A DNA stretch of 64,000 bases from positions 62,001 through 126,000 of the forward strand of contig CAUVWQ010000019.1 of NCBI GenBank assembly GCA_963555705.1, in the 5' to 3' direction. Of the stretch, positions 21,441 through 32,573 are shown piece after piece. Below the pieces are notes generated by a model. It searched no databases, was not told the DNA's origin, and was given only the letters and a program-made list of their open reading frames with translations. Made by a program: the position numbers and the translations under genes. Every line of letters begins with the position of its first letter. Position 1 is the first letter of the stretch. The DNA comes from Ligustrum vulgare. Taxonomy: Eukaryota > Streptophyta > Magnoliopsida > Lamiales > Oleaceae.

Positions 21441-21790
21441 CAGTACTAAGGAGCACGAGAAATGATATATATATACACATACAAACACACACACACAGAG
21501 CATATGAAATTCTGTAATGCATTGTCCAAACAAAAATGAATCCCTGCTGAACAAATGTGCACAAACTGCAAAAATTCAATCATTTTCACGCATAGCTGCA
21601 CGTGATCTATTAAAACACAATACAAATACAGAAGGCTTATATATAGATATGGTTCCATGGCTGTTCATTATAAATCCTACAACGAACAGTTGTGAAGACC
21701 ATTCATTTTCAGATTAAATTGCATTTTTTCAGCCACCCAGGCCATTCTAACCAAAATATCATATTATATTATAGCATTAAATGATAAAGA
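21441..21790. other. No recognised content
   Basis: AT-rich, with a short TA/CA dinucleotide run near 21463-21498. Short open frames on both strands have no recognisable domain. Confidence 0.4.
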
Positions 21791-22406
21791 TTAACAGGAC
21801 ACATTGGGATGCGATTGAAGAGTCCACTCTGGGGCAAAATGTGATGCCTTTCGACCTTCAAATAAAATAATACTTAAACAAAAAATAAATGAAATAATAA
21901 AATATATAAGAGAGTAAAATTCTTGCGGGTATAAAATCTAAAGGATGAAATATTAAAATTTCCTTGATAGTCTAACTAATTATTTTATATGTAAAACTGG
22001 GAACGTGCATAGGAATCTGGAAGGAAACTCCAAAAAGGGAGGAAACGAAGATCACTAATTGAGTCATTTATCTTTTCTACGGAATGCATCAGTGCAGACT
22101 TTGCTAACAAGATGGGAAATAACCTAAAATAAGTTAAAGAAACAAGATTAGCATTCTTTGCAAGTTCAATTGTAATAAAATAAAAGTTTCAACCATTCTT
22201 TAGTCCTTTCAATTTATTTAAACAAAAGAAGAATAGATGAGAAGAAATTAGGTCCAGAAAATTGATACCTGTCATTTCAAAACCAACATTGATCTTAATG
22301 AACTGGTTCATTTCATTATCAATATACCTAGAATTTTGTCATTTTCTAAAGAGAAATTAAATAAAGACCCTCAGTATTAGAATATGAAATTTTTTGAGGT
22401 GTTACA
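21791..22406 (-). mobile_element. 3' LTR (start) of a minus-strand Ty3/gypsy element
   Basis: On the minus strand the LTR opens TGTAACACCTC at 22406, right after the polypurine tract. The far end is not defined because no partner LTR was found; 21791 is a guess. Confidence 0.5.
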
Positions 22407-22420
22407 ATCTCCGCCCACTT
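22407..22420 (-). promoter_or_regulatory. Polypurine tract of the gypsy relic
   Basis: Minus-strand AAGTGGGCGGAGAT immediately before TGTAACACC, the usual plus-strand primer position. Confidence 0.65.
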
Positions 22421-23345
22421 TGACGTAATTTCGTCCTGGAAATTTACCTATAAGAGTTCTGAAAATTCCTTTCTCATTTCATCTTCACATTCTCATGTCT
22501 CTTCTTCAATAGTGTTGTTTTTCGATAAAACTCGTATTATTGGCACTTCTTTGTTACGAAAAAATTTCTCTTCTTCCAAGAGTATCTTCATTGGTCTTTC
22601 TTCCCAAGTAAAATCTGTTTGTATCTCATTTGGAATATCTTTAAGCACATGTGCGGTGTCGGGGATATACTTTCATAAAGTAGATACATGGAACGCTCCA
22701 TTTAATTTTGCTAATTTAGCAGCCAATTCTAATTTACGGGCTAAGTTCTAATAATATCTCTAATCTCAAATGGTCCAATGTATAGTGCAGTAACTTATCC
22801 TCTTTTCCCGAATTTCAACATTCTCTTAACTTATCCTCTTTTCCCGAATTTCAACATTCTCTTAAATATTTAAATTTTAATAAAACTTTATCTCCAACTT
22901 CAGATTCGAGAGGTCTTCGACATTTATTTGCATAGTTTCGTTGGCGATCCTGGGCTAAGAAAATGTTTTTCTGAATCTTTTGAACAATTTCTATCATATT
23001 ATGGCTTAAATTTAATGCCAAAACCTTTCGTTCAATTACATCGTCCCAAAATAAGGTTGATCCACACTTCCTACTGTATAATGCCTCATACGGTGGCATC
23101 CCTATGGATGCTTGATAACTGTTGTTATATGCAAATTCGATTAAGGGAATATACTCATTCTTATTTACATCGAATTACAAAACACTAGTTCTGAGCATAT
23201 CCTCTAGGGTTTGAACAGTTCTTTTAGCTTGTCCATCTGTCTAGGGGTGAAAAGTAGTACCAAAGTGCAGTTTGGAACAAAGTGCTTCGTGCAAACTCTT
23301 CCAAAAATGCGATAAAAATCTAGGATCTCAATCCAACACAATAGT
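22421..23345 (-). pseudogene. Ty3/gypsy integrase, C-terminal half
   Basis: Minus-strand motifs in order: DPRFLSHFWKSLHEAL then a TDGQ block (about 23330-23210), EDMLRTSVL, YNNSYQASIGMPPYEALYSR (about 23120-23050), RRPLESEVGDKVLLKF (about 22915-22870), GPFEI, KYIPDTAHVL and EERPMKIL (22660-22560). This is the order in chromovirus-like (Tekay/Del-type) integrases. Stops interrupt the core, including where the D of the SDRD block should lie, and the RT and RNase H upstream are absent. Confidence 0.8.
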
Positions 23346-23826
23346 TTTATAGCAAATATGTGCTTCATATTGAGAACAACGTCAATTATATTTGGGAATA
23401 AATAATAGGTTTTCTTAATATTTGAAATATTATAAAAAGAATAAAAAATCAATTAAGATTTAATACCGAGTGTTAAGACCATGCCCAAATGGACTTGACA
23501 CATCATCAATAAAAGCCCATGAGGGACCGACATGCATCCAAACAACACCTCGGACTTCACAATCAGAAGTCCCTTAGTCCGTTCTCATATAAGTCCGGAC
23601 TTCAATATTCGAACTCCTTATACCGGATTGGTGTTATCCAGAGTTCATACTCTGAACTAGTGACAAGACTGGTCAATGTGTCAAAGAGACGAGACACCTC
23701 TGCAATTTGTGGCTTGATATTGCAATTTGTGGCTTGATATGACAACATCTTTAATAGAGATGTCATTGTTGTAGTAACTCTATAATATGTAGTAATGATT
23801 ATAACCCAATAAATGATTCACCTCAC
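23346..23826. other. Unassigned LTR-like sequence with a 20-bp tandem repeat
   Basis: Contains 'gcaatttgtggcttgatatt' twice in direct succession (about 23701-23740). Alternating 'cggacttcacaat' and 'cggacttcaatat' stretches look like LTR or leader sequence. No coding. Confidence 0.4.
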
Positions 23827-24300
23827 TGTAACTCCCCGAGTTCCATAAACTTAGAACGCTACGTCATCCTATATAACTGAGAATTAAAATAAACATTTTA
23901 ACCGTAATAACTGAAAATTTGAACTTGCATAAACTTTTATTAAAATCCTCCAACGACAATTTTCTACATTTGAGAAAACGCCAATTCAAACTTAATGTAA
24001 ATGGAAAATTTAAACTTTGAAACAAATCATTCTTTTATCCTTTTTGCCACCATTGTCCATCATTCACTACCGTCTCTGAAATCTGCAAAAAATGTTAATA
24101 ACGGGATGAGTATTTCAAAGGAAATACTCAGTAAACTCTTCATAAAGTAATTATTTCATACTATGAAGGTACACATAAACATGCAAATCATGCTAAACAT
24201 TTCTTCACATAACATTATATCATATATTCACATAAGTGGGTAAAAGTAGCCTCGTCTCGTCTCAACATGCCATAATGCTTGTATTTTATAGCCCATATAA
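23827..24300 (+). mobile_element. TGTAAC-type LTR-like sequence, left part
   Basis: Opens TGTAACTCCCCGAGTTCC and holds 'gggatgagtatttcaaagg', comparable in layout to 54349 onward (TGTAACACCCCAAGTTC, later 'gggtgagctaaagccc'). It is interrupted by a solo LTR at 24301 and resumes at 25794. Confidence 0.45.
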
Positions 24301-25793
24301 TGTTCACTAAAATAATACCGCAAGTGTACGGGTTGTGACAAGTAATATAGTGGACTTTTAGAGTCCGAGTTATCGTACCCATGAGGATTTTGATTAATTA
24401 CCAAAGTTATTCTAATTCTCTCCTTATTTGAATGACAAATAATTGAAGTTATGATGATTCTAAAGATTAAACCAAAAGAACAATAAACAAGAAATAAAAA
24501 TGTGTTTTTATATCTATTGATGTGAAGTTGGAATTTCATGATTTCACGTAGTCAATACCTTTAACCTTACCACTCAAATTTTAATCTCCTAATGTAATCA
24601 GTCAAGCTCACTTATGCACATAAAATTTTTCTCAGATTTAAACCAACTCTACATAATTAGTCAACCGTGTTAACGAATAGCTGATTATAATGATTAGGTG
24701 CACGGAATATAAGAACACAAATAAGACCGCAATAACAATGAATATATATCTCTATCACTCATTCAATTATAGGGTTTTATTCCTAGGTTTATATCATTAG
24801 TTCACCTCTCGGAATATGAAAACCATCCAATTAATTAATGAATTAGTGGCCACTTAATTCACTCATTGAACATAAAATAAAACATACACATGTAATCAAA
24901 CCGTAAAAGTTGAGTAATTAAATTAAAGGCATAAAACTACGCTATATCATTTGATCCTTACAAATAGTTTAGTTATTCATAATGAAAACAATAAGAACTC
25001 CATAATAATAATCTAAACTACACATCATGAGTAATTTGAAGAGAAAGTAAAAGAACTCTTGCACCAAGAATTGTCTTCTATAATTTGATCTCCAAATCTT
25101 CTTGCCCTTTGCCTCCAATTGAGCCTCCAAAATCTCCACGCTTTGATGGTGAATTGTGCCTCTAGAGTATGTGCGCAAAGGTATCTTTTACGTGCATAAT
25201 ATATTGCTTAAATAGATTCCCCACGAAACCTAGGTCAAAGAATGTTGAAATCCCCGCATGGGCTTTCTCTCTCACTGGGCCGAACTACTGCGCAGGCTAA
25301 CTTGTGGTCGCCACGCTTCTGTTAATTTGAAGATTTTTGTGCTGCCACCAAGTCTCGGGTCCGTTAGCCGTGCAGTTCAACACCTGTAGTACGATTTTCA
25401 TATTTTTTGGTATGCTTAAATTGGCCCCTAAACTTTATTTGCACACGAGTCCTTCATCTTTTAATTATGACAACTAGGTCCCTGAACTTTCAAAACTCTT
25501 CAAATTTTCTTCCAAACTTCAATCCTTCTTCAATTTAAGCTCTCGAACCTTGATTCTTTCACTTAGCTTTCCTTGAAATTTCGGTTGACGATTCCATCAT
25601 CAATTTTGCTCCTTAAAGCTTCAAATGACATCCAAATGTCCATTTTTTTCCAGTTTAGTGCTTCATGCCCATGACTTTGAGAAAATTCCTACAATATAAA
25701 CAAATATAAAGCAATTACGTAGTAATTATTCAAGAATGACATTAATAAAGTCTAATTTAGACATATAAATAAGTGTATGCAATGCACTTATCA
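24301..25793. mobile_element. Solo LTR, 1493 bp, Tat/Athila-type, TSD TATAA
   Basis: Bounded by TG (TGTTCACTAAAA) and CA (GCACTTATCA) and flanked on both sides by TATAA (24296-24300, 25794-25798). It contains the 'accgcaagtgtacggg' and 'caagtaatatagtggac' signature common in LTRs of Tat/Athila-group Ty3/gypsy elements; read on the minus strand it would start TGATAAGTGC. There are no internal genes, so it is a product of LTR-LTR recombination. Related sequence begins at 20116 and at 63965. Confidence 0.85.
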
Positions 25794-26344
25794 TATAAGC
25801 TCATAACTTCTTAGTTCAATGTCATAAACCTAACTTTGTCTCGTCTAGTGTGGTCTCGTCCCAATTCATATCAACATATGAATAATCACATAATCACATA
25901 TTTATGTGCATTTCATAGCTAAATCAATTAATAAGAACGAGTCTACCTCAACACTTCACGAGTTTGAATCGAGCGGGGAAAACATCAAGTCTCTAAATGT
26001 CTGATCGCATCGTCTAGCCAAAGGAAATAAATATTAAACTAGAAATTTTGATAAATTTAGTGTTTAAAATAAAATAAAGATTACGGCTAATTTTACATTT
26101 TACATAATTGAATTTGAAAGATTTGGGACTGAATTAAAATTTTCAGAAACAAAGGGGCTAACTCAAATATTTTAAACTGCAGAGGCTAAATAATATCTTT
26201 TAAAACTTGAGCCCGAAACTTACAACATCTTTAAACTGAAAGGACGGAATTAAAATACTTTAAAAGGATTAGGACTAAAAGGGCAATTTTTGAAAAATGA
26301 AACATTAAATATATAAAATTTCCATTTCTCCCTCTATTAAAAAC

Positions 26345-26415
<71 letters not shown>

Positions 26416-27340
26416 GATCGGGAGGGTCGAAGCCCCTCTCCAACGTCCATGACCATCGATCATGTAGCTGGTGACGACGTTGCTGTCACAAGGTTGCCAA
26501 GGGGAAAATGGGAGTATGTGTGAAAGGAAGGATGTTGGGGGATTTTTGGTGCATGAAACCGAGGTATACCAAGTCTCAATTTCGATGATTTCCTGACGAT
26601 TATCTGGCGAAATGGGCAGGTGATTGAGGTAAGTATCTGGGTTAATTTTATTCTTTGTATTTATGGGTTTTTTGGTGGATATCTTCGAAGGGATAGTGGC
26701 GGTATTAGTGATGGTGTGCGGTGGTGAGGGTGTCAGGTTTTTGATTGATTCTAAAATTCTTTCATTTGTAAATCCATATTGGTAAATTGAGGGTGGAATT
26801 GGTCGGTGATGTTAATGGATTTGTCGGTTCGACTGGTATGAAATTCGCTATTTCAAATTGTAGTTTGGGAGAGGCTCGACTGTTTGGGGGATTGATGGTT
26901 CGATTTTGGTGATGATGCTTAAACTGTAAAGTTTGTGTGTTGTTTATTTTTGAGGTTTTGATTGAGTATAAAGCACTAATCTCAAATGGAACACCATTGC
27001 ACCCATTTCAAGGTCACTACGGGCACAATGTACCACCTACATCTGATTTCCAGCCCTTAGTCACTATTTCACCATATGTTTTCATGGCCTAAATGAACTC
27101 CAAATGTAGTGTATTTTTGACATAGACAAGGCTATATACTTTCATATGCTCGGAGGTTTCTCTGGAATTTTTTTCTTTTTCTAGGTGATGTCATAGCCTG
27201 AATATCAGTGGTCAACTACTTGCTCAAAAAATTTCAGAATTTTTCGAAGTCCTAGTTTGGGGGTGTTTGGTCTATTTATTTTAGTTCATATGCGATAATT
27301 ATGCATTTTAATGTTGTTTATCTCTCTTTTGCAGGGAACA
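25794..27340 (+). mobile_element. TGTAAC-type LTR-like sequence, right part
   Basis: Resumes after the solo LTR ('tataagctcataacttc'). It includes a long GA microsatellite (26349-26413), a GC-richer stretch and, at 26960-27300, AT-rich sequence typical of LTR 3' parts. No coding was recognised; the frame over 26231-26443 translates only the GA repeat. The end is uncertain. Confidence 0.35.
26349..26413. repeat. (GA)n microsatellite, about 32 repeats
   Basis: Uninterrupted GAGAGA run. Confidence 0.95.
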
Positions 27341-27386
27341 CAATATGAATACACCTCGACCAAATATGGAAAAGCTAGAAACAATT

Positions 27387-27520
27387 TATAGCTATACATG
27401 GCAATACGACCCTGCTATTATTACTAACTTATAGCTATACATGGCCTTACGACCCCCGTTATTACTGCTAACTTATAACTGTTCATGGCTGCATGACCCC
27501 CATTAATATAGCTAACTTAT
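27387..27520. repeat. Tandem repeat, three units of about 45 bp
   Basis: Units start 'aacttatagctatacatggc' and include 'acgaccc...ttattac'. The second and third are progressively diverged ('aacttataactgttcatggc'). Confidence 0.75.
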
Positions 27521-27754
27521 ATGTATATTTATAAACATGGTAGTATTATCCTAACATTGACTTGATGTGCTTATCTGCATGTTAATGATGCATTTATCTT
27601 TGTGATAATCTGAATATTTAAATGATAACAAAATTGGTTAACGTAATCTAACAACTAACCTAACTTGAGATGAGACCCTAACCAGTATTAGTTTTTATTA
27701 TTAGTCCCACATTTAGTTATATAATATCATAATTTCTTACTCGAAATTTTTTCT

Positions 27755-28700
27755 TGAGATTCGTGCACTGCATGGATAGATATAGTAAGATGACGCATCT
27801 TATTCCTTGCCATATAATTGATGACTCTACTAATATAGCTGATATTCTTATGGGAGATGGTATGACTTTATGGTATACCAATGATTATTGGGTCTGATGG
27901 GGATGTTAAGTTCATAGTTACTTTTTGAAGGTCTTATGGGGAAAATGAGTTCTAAATTATTATTTTGTACTACGTGTCACCCAAACCGATGGACAAACCG
28001 AGGTAGTTAATAAGACTTTATCACAACTTTGACTTACCATAATCAATAAGAAATTTAAGAGTTAGGAGGAGTGTTTTCCTTTCTGTAGGACTTGCATATA
28101 ATAGGGCCATATATTCCACTACATCTTATTCTCCCTTCGAAATCATTTATGGGTTTAATCCATTGACCCTATTGGATTGATTCCCTTTACCTGTTCATGA
28201 AATAGACATTGTAGATGGGAAGAGGAGAGCTGAACTAGTAATGTCACTCCATGAGAAGGTTATACTTCAAACTGAGAAGAAGAAGAACGAACATTATATA
28301 TCCTAGACAATCAAAGGTAGAAACCGTGTAGCGTTTGAACTGGATGATTTGGTTCAGGTTCACATTCGAAACAAGTAATTTTCCAACACAACGGAAGTCT
28401 AAGTTACATCCTATAGGAAACAGACCTATCAGAATTTTCGATATAGGATCAATGACAATGCATACATACTAGATCTTTCAGGTGAGTATAATCTGTCCAC
28501 CACTTTTAATGTTGTCGTTCTTTCTCTGTTTGATTGATGTAGGTGATGATTCGAGGTCGAATCATTTTCTAAAGGGAGGGGATGATGAGTATCAAGGTGG
28601 ACCAACGATTACATGTTCCCAAAGGGCCGATAACATGGTTAAGAACGAGGAAGATCAAGCAAGCCATCCAAGGATTCATGCAAGTATGGTTGGATGAAAC
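27755..28700 (+). pseudogene. Ty3/gypsy integrase, C-terminal part, plus strand
   Basis: Fragments in several frames: DRYSKMTHLIPC (27775), TNIADILMGDGM, THQ-type block reading TQTDGQTEVVNKTLSQL (about 27975), YNRA and FEIIYGFNPL (28110-28160), RRAELVMSLHEKV (28225), and the chromovirus-type C-terminus with VPKGPITW (28605-28640) and QAIQGFMQVWLDE. At least five frameshifts or stops. It lies opposite to and is unrelated in position to the relic at 22421. Confidence 0.75.
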
Positions 28701-29229
28701 TCGATTAAAAACTCAAAGGTTCTACTATCCAAGTAGGGCTCATTGGAAGAAGACTTCAACTATATACAAGTGATTCAATTTGAAGGTCTAGCCAAAAACA
28801 AATTTAAAGGAAAAATTTCAAGTCAGGGAAGAAGGCGTGAAGAAGATGCCAAGAAAGAAGACTATGTTATCATATAGCCAAGTTATGCTGTAGATTTCAA
28901 ATGGACTTCTCCTTGTGATTGCAAGAGTTTGTACCTTTCAATTTCAAGGGCCTATAATTAGGGTTTTCTGGATTTTTCATTATTTTCCATTTTAATTAAT
29001 TCATTTTCTTTTTTTGTCAACTGTTGTGGCTCGTTATGGTTTAGAAGTTCCATTTACTATATAAAAGGGAAATTATTGCATTATTACTGCAACTTTGATA
29101 TATTATTGGGAGATCTTTCAATCTAAAGTGAGATTTCACTCATTTCTTGGTTCTTCGTTGAACAATCGAGACTTATCAAAGAATCAAGTTCTTTGTAGCA
29201 TCCAATTAAACCTTGGACTTCAAAGGGAT
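28701..29229 (+). mobile_element. Probable 3' non-coding and LTR part of the gypsy relic
   Basis: Follows the integrase end. A TATA-like 'actatataaaagg' lies at about 29057 and a 'gagatttcactcatttc' leader follows. No LTR boundaries could be fixed. Confidence 0.4.
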
Positions 29230-29584
29230 AGGCAATCTCTTGTAAATCTCGTGCAATCATCATTTACAATATTTCGAAGAAATGAGAAACTTTAAAGGCA
29301 TACAGTAGATATTGGCCGAAAATTCAAGTTGTAGATTAAAATTCTCCTTACATATCTACCCCAATGTATAGTTGCAACAACACTTGCTACAAATGTAGAA
29401 AAATCTGGTAAAAAACCAGCAAATATTACACCATCGAGTGCGATACTTTGCAAGGTGTAGCCATTATCGCACACTACATACCGCTAGTCTGGATTTGGAA
29501 CTCACACTTAGTTGAATTGGCATGAAATCTGATTTCCTGGCCTTCATTTATCCTCGATGCAAAAGTGCACATGAGATTGAGTTG
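29230..29584 (-). repeat. Segment C of the unit with pseudo-exon
   Basis: A short family A end ('ctcgtgcaatcatcattta') at 29247 leads into C. The minus strand reads CDNGYTLQSIALDGVIFAGF (29474-29410), the clearest form of the shared peptide, then TFVASVVATIHWGRYVRRI. Same unknown source as the other C copies. Confidence 0.5.
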
Positions 29585-29899
29585 TAGACACAGCGTCATG
29601 GTTGTGGTGTATATGCGTCGATACTGAAATAGTCTCGTCACTCATAATTATTAATTTTATGTACATTCAACACTAATGAAATAGCACGTGAATGAAATTA
29701 ATTACACAAACACGTGTCTAGATTTCATACGTTTTTTGTCAGTGTCCTTTTCAATGAAATAAAAATGTTACAAGCTGAGTATGGACTAAATTTAAAATTT
29801 CATAGGTAGAACAATTAAATAAACAGAAATAAAACATACAATAAAAAAAAAAATTTGAAAAATGTGTTGCACGAAAGTTGCGCACGATTAATATTTTTT
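29585..29899 (+). repeat. Segment B of the unit
   Basis: 'agcgtcatggttgtggtgta', 'gaaattaattacacaaacac', 'gtcctttt...tgttacaagctg' and 'cgaaagttgcgcacgatt'. Confidence 0.6.
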
Positions 29900-30150
29900 T
29901 AATAGAACTCCGCAATGCTTAGGTGGGGTTTGGACACCGGGTACTTTTGGAAATTTTGTGACCTTAGGTGGTTTTTTATTTTGATTTTTTATTATTATTA
30001 TGCAATATATGGGGGGAGGGGGAAAAAAATTGAACTCCATGTGTTAAATTTTAGCTGTGTTTATTTTTATCTTCCATCTCCTCTAGTTTGTACTCTCATT
30101 GATTCAGCAGTGTGCAAATATATTGTGATCAACATTTACAATATTCTGAA
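29900..30150 (+). repeat. Repeat family A, copy 7 (internally deleted)
   Basis: 'gtacttttggaaattttgtg' to 'ttgattcagcagtgtgcaaa'; the middle of family A is missing. Confidence 0.6.
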
Positions 30151-30779
30151 GAAATGAGAAACTTTAAATTCTTAAGGTCTACAATGGAAAAAAGTTCAAG
30201 ATGTAGAATAAAATTTCCCACACTGCTACCACAATGAGAAGTTGCAACTCAATACCCATTGACGTTTCCCTTGGATATAGTACAAAGAATAAAAAGTCTC
30301 CGGTGGTACTATTTTCTGCGAGTGTGGGAGAAAGAAAAAAAAAAAATAACCATGCGTGAGTTGATTAAAGTCACCTCTCTGGAACATTCTGTAATCTGTA
30401 CCTCTAGTCACAGTATGGGACTCCCACTAAGTTAAATTCCCATGGATACTTATGTCATGACCTTTGTCCTCAATGAAATTGTGGTTCCCACTTCTCATGC
30501 ACGGATTTAACTTGAACCAACAAGATTCATAAAGAGCCTCATCCAGCGGATCTTGGAATTCATTTGTTGGGTCAAGTCCTGTTGCAATACATGATTAGAT
30601 TTATGCACAAGTTAGTATTAATATTAGGCACAATTATTGAATGCAACTAACACTGCCAAAGCACGATGTAGTACAATTTTCAAATCGTTTACGACTAGAT
30701 ATGTTTCTCACTTTAATTAGAGATCAGCAATGCTGACAAGTTTTGTACCATAAATTGCAATTGGTATGAGAACAATAGA
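30151..30779 (-). repeat. Segment C, long form
   Basis: Minus strand reads FQDPLDEALYESCWFKLNP (about 30570-30510) and MRSGNHNFIEDKGHDISIHG, matched less well at 10030-10200. 30640-30730 is the inverted counterpart of 8319-8398. The source gene is unknown. Confidence 0.45.
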
Positions 30780-30954
30780 AACAAATATTTGACAAAAAAC
30801 TATTTAGTCCAATCTGCACACCGCATCATGGTGGTTGTGCATGTGTCGAACATGAATAGTCTACTTAGTAATAACTAATTATATATAAATTTAAAACTAC
30901 CTAAATAGCATTTAAATAAAATTAAATACACAAACACTTGTCTGTTGCAATCAA
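30780..30954 (+). repeat. Segment B of the unit
   Basis: 'caccgcatcatggtggttgt', then 'aattaaatacacaaacactt', running directly into the DUF724 relic. Confidence 0.55.
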
Positions 30955-31235
30955 ACCTGATGTAATTCAGGAACGACTTTCTTAGCCTCATTGACTTTGC
31001 CAACTGAATCCATGGTTTCCTCTCATGCGCCGCCATTTCCTCATTATGCACCGAGCCCTTCATCCCAGACATCTCAACTTCACTTATGTGAGAACCCACT
31101 TCATTTTCTGTACAATCTATTGCGACAAAGGCTTTTGAAGAAAGCATCAATAATGTCAAGGGGGATTTTGAAGGCTTAGCTGGCGCGTCTTCATTCTGAT
31201 AACTCCATTTTGTTGCAAGGAGCATAAGTTGTATC
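30955..31235 (-). pseudogene. DUF724-gene relic, copy 2 (left part)
   Basis: Minus-strand reading FVAIDCTENEVGSHISEVEM and SGMKGSVHNEEMAAHERKPW aligns with copy 1 at 7540-7420, with few changes; the frame shifts to DSVGKVNEAKKVVPEL near 31010. The WKxIExMEVF part present in copy 1 is missing here. A copia element splits the copy at 31235/36961. Confidence 0.7.
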
Positions 31236-31433
31236 TGTTAGAATAATTAGCATAATTAGTTTATTATAATTATAGTAGCTTTCCTAATTATAGCTTTCCT
31301 AGTTTAGATTGTATTATGCTTATATATAGTTTTGAGTATTACAATTAATTCAATATATTTTTCTTGACAATTCGTTTTTGGGTTGCCTCATGTAATACCC
31401 CAACTAAGAAAGTTTAAGAGAATTGATAGGTAC

Positions 31434-31551
31434 TACTCATACCAACAAGGTGCACCTTTTTTTCCGAAAGTCCATCGTTAGAAACTCCACAGTTAAGCAT
31501 GCTTGGCTTGGAGAAATTCGGGGATGGGTGACCTCCTGGGAAGTTTTCTCG
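31434..31551 (+). ncRNA. 5S rRNA-derived region in the Cassandra 5' LTR
   Basis: Box A-like AGTTAAGCATGCTTGG at 31491 and box C-like GGATGGGTGACCTCCTGG at 31522 are in 5S order, preceded by 'catacca...tgcacc'. It is a mobile copy, not a rRNA gene, and may provide RNA polymerase III promoter function. Confidence 0.85.
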
Positions 31552-31670
31552 GGGAGCATGCGAGTGAGGACAAAGCATGCTGAAAAGACTCGTGTTGGTA
31601 CAGTGGGGACTGTACTGCCGTCATCTAACTATCGGGACAGCCCGTTAAGTGGGACCCGGGTCGTTACAAA

Positions 31671-31685
31671 TGGTATCAGAGCTGG
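31671..31685 (+). promoter_or_regulatory. Cassandra primer binding site
   Basis: TGGTATCAGAGCTGG, two bases after the LTR, complementary to the 3' end of initiator-Met tRNA. Confidence 0.85.
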
Positions 31686-31822
31686 CCGCCAGCCGGAAAT
31701 CGGGAACTAAGTGCTACGCCATAGGGCGGGAGCCACCTCTAGAATCCCAACGCCTGGCAATAGATCATCAGATGGGTTAAGCGCGACGAGGACGTCGCGA
31801 GTCTAACAGGGGGTGACTGTAA

Positions 31823-31943
31823 TACTCATACCAACAAGGTGCACCTTCTTTTCCAGAAGTCCATCGTTAGAAACTTCACAGTTAAGCGTGCTTAGCTTGG
31901 AGAAATTCTGGGATGGGTGACCGACCTCCTGGGAAGTTTTCTC
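31823..31943 (+). ncRNA. 5S rRNA-derived region in the Cassandra 3' LTR
   Basis: Same boxes as the 5' LTR (AGTTAAGCGTGCTTAG); box C is disrupted as GGTGACCGACCTCC by a 4-base duplication. Confidence 0.85.
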
Positions 31944-32164
31944 GGGGAGCATGCGAGTGAGGACAAAGCATGCTGAAAATACTCGTGTTGGTACAGTGGG
32001 GACAGTACGCCATCATCTAACGGTCGGGACAGCCCGTTAAGTTGGACCCGGGTCGTTACACCTCACATCTCTCTTTCTTTCTTCTTCTTCTTTTCTTTCT
32101 TTCTTCTTGAGTAATTGGTTGAACATATATAAGAATATATATATGTGTCATTGAGTTTTCTACA

Positions 32165-32175
32165 TGGTATCAGAG
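32165..32175 (+). promoter_or_regulatory. Primer binding site of the copia element
   Basis: TGGTATCAGAG starts directly after the LTR; matches initiator-Met tRNA. Confidence 0.9.
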
Positions 32176-32573
32176 GAATTTGAATTAGATTGTTGTTGAA
32201 AAATGAAATAATTGCGCAGTTTTTTCTTCCTCGCCTCAAAACCCTAAATCGTCACTGTTTTCACGATTTTCGAGGCACCTACAGTAGGTATTTCGAAAAA
32301 CCAAGACCATATTATGATTCAGAAGACGTCGGCGCATCCATCGGAGTGGTGTGTGTGGTGTTACGCGTCGGTTTGAGGAGGCCCGTGAGACGGTTGGCCG
32401 GAAACTGGGACGGCGCGTGGTGGCGCGTGGAGGGGTTTCTGGAGACGCAGCTGACAAAAAAGTGATCGATTCTCATTTTCTACCTTTCCGTGGTGTTGGT
32501 TTGAATTTATCTACTTGTTTTATAAACTGCTCCGCTTCACTTTGTTGGTTCGTATCGTTTTCTTTCGCTTATC
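32176..32573 (+). other. Leader of the copia element
   Basis: Untranslated leader between PBS and gag. Open frames on both strands at 32190-32465 overlap and show no domain. Confidence 0.6.

Larger units (their letters stand above)
31391..32060 (+). mobile_element. Cassandra TRIM retrotransposon, complete, TSD CCTCA
   Basis: CCTCA flanks both sides (31386-31390, 32061-32065). The 5' LTR is 31391-31668 and the 3' LTR 31818-32060; both run TGTAATAC...GTTACA. A primer site TGGTATCAGAGC follows at 31671, and a purine-rich 'aacagggggtgac' precedes the 3' LTR. The LTRs contain 5S rRNA-like sequence, the defining feature of Cassandra. The interior (about 150 bases) is non-coding, so it depends on enzymes of other elements. 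The 5' LTR has 38 extra bases near its start, and the 3' LTR carries a 4-base duplication (GACC) in the 5S box C. Confidence 0.93.
31236..32164 (+). repeat. 5' LTR of the copia element, split by a Cassandra TRIM
   Basis: LTR sequence lies at 31236-31390 and 32061-32164, with a 670-base insertion between. A TATA-like 'gcttatatatagttttg' lies at about 31319. Confidence 0.9.

Noticed and set aside
22512..22751. Plus-strand frame of 79 codons
   Set aside because: Opposite strand of the integrase C-terminus, which has clear motifs.
26231..26443. 70-codon minus-strand protein with a long Ser-Leu repeat
   Set aside because: It is the translation of a (GA)n microsatellite.
31434..31943. 5S rRNA genes
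   Set aside because: The 5S-like boxes lie in the two LTRs of a TRIM with PBS and target duplication; sequence between boxes is diverged and one copy is disrupted.
32165..32175. tRNA gene suggested by a tRNA-end match
   Set aside because: Only the 3' complement of initiator-Met tRNA is present, as expected for a primer binding site; no cloverleaf.
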